Shown one piece after another: positions 57,506-64,000 of a stretch of DNA of 64,000 nucleotides (positions are counted from its first letter, which is position 1; every line of letters starts with the position of its first letter). The stretch spans positions 66,014,018 to 66,078,017 of the forward strand of contig CM050453.2 in assembly GCA_027563935.2 (NCBI GenBank). The letters are read 5' to 3'. This stretch comes from Costus lasius (taxonomy: Eukaryota; Streptophyta; Magnoliopsida; Zingiberales; Costaceae). Position numbers and translations under genes: made by a program. Below the pieces are notes generated by a model. It did not search any database. It was not told the origin of the DNA and worked only from the letters and a program-made list of their open reading frames with translations.

Positions 57506-59178
57506 TGAAAGAACCCCTAAATAAGGGGGGCGAAACCCTAGATAGGCGCATGTAATTTTTAAAGCAACGGAAAGGAGGGTTTCTAGGACCTTTGATGCAT
57601 GTATTATTATCAACTTAAAAACCGATTGCACAAGAGATAAAATCATACCATTGCCATCGGTTTGATGGTGTCTTAGAATCAAAGACGCAAGTGCCTCTTC
57701 TCCTTAGATGACGCACACAATGAGAAGGCGACTACTTCCTTGGCGACTTTGTGCTAGCAAATCTTCAAGGAGTCCTTCGTATGGGAAATGAGAGAGAGCT
57801 TGCTTGTTTTTCTTCTCGACTCTTCAAGGCGTGAAGAATAATGATCAACACGAGAGGAGGCGACGAGAATAGAGAGGAGGCCACACGATATGCGCTCCAC
57901 ACAAGACATGGAGACGTGGTTGCTAAAAATAGCCAACCTCACTCTTTCATGCGATCATGTGTTCATGCATTTAACCAATCGCATTTTCCTCTCTTCTTTG
58001 AATTGAACCAAGCGCTCATCCATGAGCCGGTTCACTTAAGTTTGGTTCAATAACCAAATAAACCAAGCAATCAGTCCAGACCACAATAAACACTTAAGTT
58101 CTTGATCTGACCGTCAATCTCTCGATGCTCCTGATCTGACCGATCTAGCATCCAATCTCTCGATCAAAGCTTACCGATCTCAAGCCCTAATCAATCAAAC
58201 ATGATTAGACCAGATCTCACTTACAATCAGAGATTAAATCCCTTTAAACTGAACCCGAACAATTCAGTCCACACGATCTGACTTAAGTAAGCCATATCAT
58301 CAAATTGTGCGACCCTGAGGGTTTCCTCTAAATGTCGGTAACGATAATTCTCATTATCACGATCAGTGAGGGGTATCTAGCAACACATCACTGTCTCCCG
58401 ATATAAAGGAAAGAGTCTTCCAAGACTACACCCAAACCATAGCACAAGTGTGAATCAATTCACAAGGCATGCATATTTCCTTTGCCACTGGATGTTCTTA
58501 TTGGACAAGCCTGTCAAGCTTGTAACTCCAATATGATGTGCATGATTAGATCAGATGAACACAGTCACCTGGGTATGGCCATACACTTTCTCAATCATCT
58601 CATCCAGGGGGCCCCTTTAGAACATCACACTCCTTAAACAAGGAGACGGCAATCCTATGTCTATCACTAGTGCCCTAACCTGATTCAAGCTCACCATCCA
58701 AGATAGTCTATAATCATTATGTTTCAAATGATATTGAACTACCTCAAAACAATGGCAATCATCATTTAGATAACACAAGTGATCTCAAGTCAGAGGAAAT
58801 GTGCCACTTGTCACATTCAAGGAATATTCACATTGTGACAAACAATTGAACATCCTAGTAGGGTCTGTCCAGTACATCCAATGTACCCATGAGTCTACAT
58901 CTTATTCCATGCTCGAAGCATCCTATAAGATTAGAACACATATTAGTCTTGACCATATCAAGGCTGTCTCATGTTCACCAAGATATATCGACTAAGGACA
59001 TAATTGCATGTCAGCCCAGCTGAACAGCTTTGAGACATTATTCAGAAGAACATATATTGCAGCAGACAATGTAACTAACTGAATAACAACCATGCCTTTA
59101 TAAACATAACAGTTTATTACATGATACTGATACATTCCCATAGGCCTCAAACATTAGCCTTAAGGGCATACCCCAACA
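57506..59178 (-). mobile_element. 5' LTR of copia #2 (1,673 bp)
   Basis: Adjacent to the primer-binding site and flanked outside by cccat at 59179-59183. Confidence 0.95.
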
Positions 59179-61074
59179 CCCATACCACAACTCATATGGC
59201 GTCTTTGAAACGGCCTTGGATGGCACTCGGTTTAGCACCTTTGCAGCTGTTTCCAGTGCAAATCCCCAAAAGGAGTAAGGTAGAGTAGCCTGACTCATCA
59301 TAGAACGAACCATATCTAATAAGGTTCGATTCCTCCTTTCGGATACACCATTCCATTGCGGTGTCCCTGGCAGAGTGAGCTGTGAGATGATCCCACACTC
59401 CTTCAGATAGTCAGTAAACTCACGACTCAAGTATTCTCCACCTCGATCTGATCGAAGTGCTTTGATATTTCGGCCTAACTGATTCTGTACTTCATTTTTG
59501 AATTCTTTGAACTTGTCAAAAGATTCACTCTTATGTCTCATTAAATAGACATAACCATACCTACTGAAATCATCAGTAAAACTAATGAAGTATGAATAGC
59601 CACCTCTGGCATGTTTACTAAATGGCCCATACACATCAGTGTGAATAAGGTCAAGTAAACCTGAAGCTCTTTCACCTTTATTAGTAAAAGGAGTCTTCGT
59701 CATCTTACCCATTAAACAAGCTTTGCATGTGTCAAACTCCTCATAGGAGAATGATCCCAGCAGTCCATAGTCATGCAACCGCTTAATGCGCTTCTTGTTA
59801 ATATGACCTAGACGACTATGCCATAACAAGGTGCTGTCATCAGCATACTTGGCTTTCTTATTATCAATTTGTTGTACAGAACATTCCATGTCCAACATGT
59901 ATAACCCATTGTTAATCGACCCAGTTGCATAAACAATATTATCATATGAAATACAGCACTGTGAAGTTTTGCATTCAAATGAAAAACCTTTCCTGACAAG
60001 AGCTGGAATAGAGATAATGTTCTTTGTTATGCTTGGTACAAAATAACAATTGTCAAGTTCTAATACAACTCCAGATGGTAAAGAGATGTGATATTCTCCT
60101 ACAGCAACAGCAGCAACTCGTGCCCCGTTTCCAACTCGTAGGTCCACCTCATGCTGTCCCACCTGTCTTCTTCTCTTGAGTTCCTACACATTTGAACAAA
60201 TGTGAACTCCACATGCAGTGTCCAACACCCATGAAATAGAAGAAGCAACCATGACTTCAGTCACAAAAATACCTGAGCTAGAAGTGAAGGGCTTGCTTCC
60301 CTTCTTCTCTCCTTGGAGCGCTCTACAGTCCTTCTTCCAGTGACCCAATTGGCCACAATGGAAACATCTGTTGTCCTTTGACCGCTTTATCTTTTGTTTC
60401 AAAGCCTTGTTGTAGCTCTTGATAGGGGCTTTGCCCTTCTTCCCCTTCTTCTTATTCCTTGAAGGAACCATCAAGACAGAGGATGAAGGCTTTCCCTTCT
60501 CAAGAGTCTGCTCTGTTGTGCAGAGCATATTCAGTAATTCTGCCGGAGTACAGTCGATTTTGTTCATATTAAAATTAATGATGAACGCATCGAAAGAAGC
60601 CGGAAGAGACTGCAAGATAATGTCTACAACAAGTTCTTGATTGATGGTATGACCCAGTTTCTCTAGAGCTTCTTTGTACCCAATCATCTTGAGTACATGA
60701 GCTCCCACTGGACTTCCTTCAGTCAGTTTGCTATGAAAGAAAAGTTTCATCAAGTTATAGCGTTCTGTCCTTGCCTGTGCAGCATACAGCATTTTCAGAT
60801 TTGCTATAATATCAATAGCAGACAAATCCTCATGCTGACGCTGTAGCTCGGGCGTCATTGACGCAAGCATAAGGCAAGCGACATCAGTACTATCACTGAC
60901 GTGCTTCTCATAAGCATCTCGAACCGCCCTTGCGGCGTTCGCAGCGGGTTGAGCCGGCATTGCCAACTCAAGGACGTACAGCTTCCTCTCGGCTTTGAGG
61001 ACAATCTTCAGCTGTCTGTACCAGTCTGAGAAGTTTGGCCCAGCAAACTTCTCCTTTTCCAATATGGATCGCAA
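59179..61074 (-). pseudogene. Gag, protease and integrase half of copia #1
   Basis: Gag-protease frame from 61074 (MRSILEKEKFAGPNF; the ATG of #2 has no counterpart one residue earlier) to a CAG-to-TAG stop at 60184, just after the protease motif D-T-A-C-G-V-H-I-C-S-N-V. The knuckle C-F-H-C-x4-H-x4-C is intact. Downstream the frame is open again through the integrase zinc residues (LLWHSRLGHI, CKACLMGK) and D..D..E residues (HTDVYGPF, RSDRGGEYL, NGVSERRNRT) to the element #2 insertion after TPYELWYG. Confidence 0.92.
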
Positions 61075-62917
61075 GTTGAGCCCCGTGGTGTTCGTTGCTG
61101 CAGGAATCTACAACATAGCAAGAACAACAAGGTCAATATCCATGTTAGAATCATTCCAGGACTTAAGAGTGATTCTCTTCTCACTATTTTATCTGACTGA
61201 AAATCCAATAAAACAGCTCGAAAGAGTCAAACTCTTTTAGTGAGATGGGATCCAGATTTCATACTTGATCTCTGCATCCCGCTCAGGCGAGATAAGGTGC
61301 ACAGAGAGCCCAAGCACTAATCACTGGTAGGCAATCCATGCCAATCGCCAACCCGTGCGATTCCCCTTCATCTAGGCAATCCAGAAGACTGTGCCAACTG
61401 AGTTGGTACAACATAATCTCTGATTCCTCAGATGGCTACCTCCATATAGCTATCATATGCCCAACATGTAGCCTATATGGTCAAGCTGACCTGACCTACT
61501 TCCTGGACCACCACGTGCTATGCTGAGCAACGAGAAGCGATAAATCCCTTCTCTGTAGCATGTAGGTGTAATCACGCACCGTCTGAGGATAGCTGGGCGT
61601 GCCCACTGAGTGGGTACAGCACGGCCCCAACGATAGTCAGAACAGTGAGGTTTCGCGTCAGAAGGCAATCGAAAGCTTGATATTGACGTTGGATTTTATC
61701 AGTCTTTTATCTTCTTACTATCATGCAAATTCTATAGTGATAGTAGAAGAATAAAACATACATGTGCTAATATTACTTAAAACAGTAAATAGAAAGCACA
61801 ATTATCTTATGTGGTAAACGCCCATAAAAATATAAGTGAAACCCTAGTTTGACTTAAATCTTCATTTGAGCTCTTTATGGCATCCTTGTACTTCATGGGG
61901 CCTAGCCCGGTCCCAAACGCCATCTGCAGCTCAAATGCGCCCACCAGACAGAATGCGCCTGTTCTAGAGTCAAACTCTAGACCTCCCACCTAGTGACGCC
62001 AATAGCTGCAAACGCTTCTGCCATTTGTGCTGTGTTCTCATGTCAGATCAAAATTACATTTTAAAAACTATCTAGACATGGTTTTACTCGCAGGTCAATT
62101 ATACATTGATATAATTTCAAATGTGACTCGCAGATCACATCAAATATATTAATTTCCAGGCTCGCAGGCCCCAGCACAGCATACAAAATAGGGCAACCCA
62201 CATAAGATTAAATAAACACTCAATATACTCAATGCAACATGTTAAACATGTACTACATGTGATCCAAACAGAAATAAAATTTTAGAAAAGCCCATGGCAT
62301 GACTTTTATTTCCTTATGTGCCCCACTACCTTACAATGGTCCATTAACAGATATCCACTCGTCAGACCAAGTCAGACCCACTGCCCTTGCACGCACCCAA
62401 TCATAACTGACTTGCGTCGACCCAATGGTCGACTATGCATGCCTTAAGAGCTGAACGTCCCACATGATCTCCGGCAAGCGGGTGTGACCCCGGGCCATAA
62501 TCATGATCGTTCACTAGGCGCCTCAAACAGACATTGCTACACGCCCTTCTGCAGTCGGCTTATAGCCACCTGTACAGTTTGCGCACAGGTGCTATCCAGC
62601 CACCCATCCAGGCTGTCAGATAGTCCGATTAGGCTGTTGGGTCCATACTTGACTAACGACTTCAAAACTGTTAACCCGTCTAAGTGTTAGAAGTAGGCGC
62701 ACTAATAGATCTAGTGGAGTCGCGCATGAAGATAATTTTGCTTGAAAAACAACATACGCGCAAATTATGTATGTTAAGATTCATCTAACATCACATGCGC
62801 AAGCAAGTATGTAAACATGTGCATCATGTAGTCGCATGTGAACATAAACAAGATCTACCCAATAACTTAAGCATGGATCACAAGAAGGCAATCATATGCA
62901 TCAAGTCAAACAACCTG
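61075..62917 (-). other. Leader of copia #1, no gene
   Basis: Length (about 1.84 kb) and sequence blocks parallel the leader of #2. No supported ORF. Confidence 0.6.
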
Positions 62918-62930
62918 GGCTTTGATACCA
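62918..62930 (-). other. Primer-binding site of copia #1, initiator-Met tRNA type
   Basis: Minus strand TGGTATCAAAGCC, one mismatch (A for G) from the site in #2, one base from the LTR. Confidence 0.88.
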
Positions 62931-62931
62931 C

Positions 62932-64000
62932 TGATAGTGTTTCTAGTATGCAATCGACTACAACAAGCCGCATGAAGAATAGGATTCTAAACAATCGCAT
63001 GACATGAGCACATGATCAACCTTGTATAGAGCAAGTTAGAGTATTACCATTGCCATGATGTAAGAGGCGGCTTGGAAGATGTAAGGGGCGAGCGCCTCTT
63101 CTCCAAAGAAGTCACACACAAGATGAGAAAGACTTTCTTCCTTTGTGTTCCTTGTGCAAGCAAAGACACCAAGGAGTCCTGATCGTTTCTTCAAAGGATG
63201 ATGTGCGCCCTTGGCTGGTTGAATTTCTCTTCCTTGCGTGAAGATGGTTCACACACGAGAACGAAGAGAGGAGAAAAGCTAGAGCAAGAAGCGAAAACCG
63301 TGGGGTGCACACAAAGGGAAAATTCGGCCACCACATATGGTAAGAACCGAAAATGTAACTCCCTCCATAACTCCCTTTAAGCGATCACTAACTCCTCTTA
63401 AATTGAACCATGCATTCACAAGTGAATCGGTTCAATCTTAATTTGGTTTAAACACCAAATCAAACCAGCCCTGGTTATAATCTTCTTAGAAGATCTAACC
63501 ACACATCACATTGAACCCCTGATCTTTACGATCAAGCATCAATTCTCCGATCAAAGCTTACTGATCACATGTCCTAATCAATCAAACATGATTAGACTAG
63601 ATCTCACTTTTAATCAGAGCTTAAATTCCTTTAAAATGAACTAGAATAATTCCAGTCCACACGATCTGACATAAGTAAGCCATATCACCAAATTGTGCGA
63701 CCCTAAGGGTTTCCTTCAATGTCGGTAACGATAACTTACGTTATCACGACCAGAGAGGGGTATCTAGCAACACATCACTGTCTCCCGATATGAAGGAAAA
63801 AGTCTTCCAAGACTACTCCCAAACCATAGCACAAGTGTGAATCTAATTCACTTGGCATACATGTTTCCCTTTGCCACTGGATGTTCTCGTTGGACAAGCG
63901 TGTCAAGCCTGTGATTCCAACATGATGAAAATGGTTAGGCCAGACGAACATAGTCGTCTGGGTATGGCCATACACATTCTCAACCATTTCATCCAGGGGG
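62932..64000 (-). mobile_element. 5' LTR of copia #1, cut by the window edge
   Basis: Plus strand starts TGATAGTGTTTC. It matches the #2 LTR from about 63500 on (GATCTGACATAAGTAAGCC, GCGACCCTAAGGGTTTCC, and others). 1,069 bp visible. Confidence 0.88.

Larger units (their letters stand above)
50110..59178 (-). mobile_element. Complete young copia element #2, Angela/BARE-like, TSD cccat
   Basis: 9,069 bp with two 1,673-bp LTRs (TGTTGGGG...TTCTCTCA or TTCTTTCA on the minus strand), initiator-Met primer-binding site, 1.8 kb leader, one gag-pol frame and a polypurine tract. It was inserted into its close relative #1 in the same orientation. LTR start wording and gag type resemble the Angela/BARE lineage; that lineage call is an inference from memory of the family. 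Confidence 0.92.
47545..64000 (-). mobile_element. Old copia element #1 (Angela/BARE-like), split by element #2
   Basis: 3' LTR fragment, RNase H and RT half (48119-50104), the inserted element #2, then integrase, protease and gag half (59184-61074), leader, primer-binding site and a 5' LTR running off the right edge. The two halves join exactly at a cccat target site in the codons for E-L-W-Y-G. Confidence 0.9.

Overview
This window looks like heterochromatic plant DNA made almost wholly of nested LTR retrotransposons. I found no host protein-coding gene, rRNA gene, tRNA gene or CRISPR array. Diagnostic signs are Angela/BARE-like Ty1/copia polyproteins, Athila- and Tat-like Ty3/gypsy gag-protease frames, a chromovirus-type pol, primer-binding sites for initiator-Met and Asp tRNAs, and long TG...CA repeats. 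These point to a flowering plant. I cannot name the species.

Layout. (1) 1-8553: 5' half of a minus-strand Tat-type element, with an uninterrupted gag-protease frame of 1,445 codons running off the left edge and a 5' LTR of about 4.17 kb. It sits inside (2) a plus-strand copia-type LTR, 8554-10324, followed by a Tekay/Del-like LTR fragment, 10325-11560. (3) 12475-19037: the 5' part of a non-autonomous Athila element (E2) carrying a truncated gag fused, one base out of frame, to a repetitive acidic ORF; its LTR holds a 2.6 kb solo LTR. (4) 19069-22957: a minus-strand solo LTR with an Athila solo LTR nested in it. (5) 22958-27953: remains of a plus-strand copia element (K) whose 3' LTR carries another solo LTR. 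(6) From 27954: a second Athila element (E), minus strand, with 3' LTR, decayed third ORF and gag-protease but no reverse transcriptase or integrase. Its gag is cut by a complete non-autonomous element F (34721-41407), by a copia solo LTR (41599-43271) and by a chromovirus-type element L (43400-47541). (7) 47545-64000: an old minus-strand copia element (#1) split by a very young copia element (#2, 50110-59178).

Eight insertions are delimited by matching 5-bp target-site duplications that I could read on both sides: acttt, ataat, gcaga, ctaac, gttct, agatc and cccat directly, and a predicted tattg for the Tat element on one side only. The duplications and interruptions give a partial order: K is older than H, E2, J and E; H is older than B; E2 is older than D; E is older than F, the solo LTR and L; #1 is older than #2.

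The most unusual content is: element F, whose single 743-residue ORF has a protease-like fold with the catalytic motif altered; the acidic ORF that replaces protease and pol in E2; and tandem arrays of short ACGG/CCGT palindromes shared by at least three unrelated LTR families. Element #2 has 1,673-bp LTRs differing at only three positions and a polyprotein broken by one stop codon.
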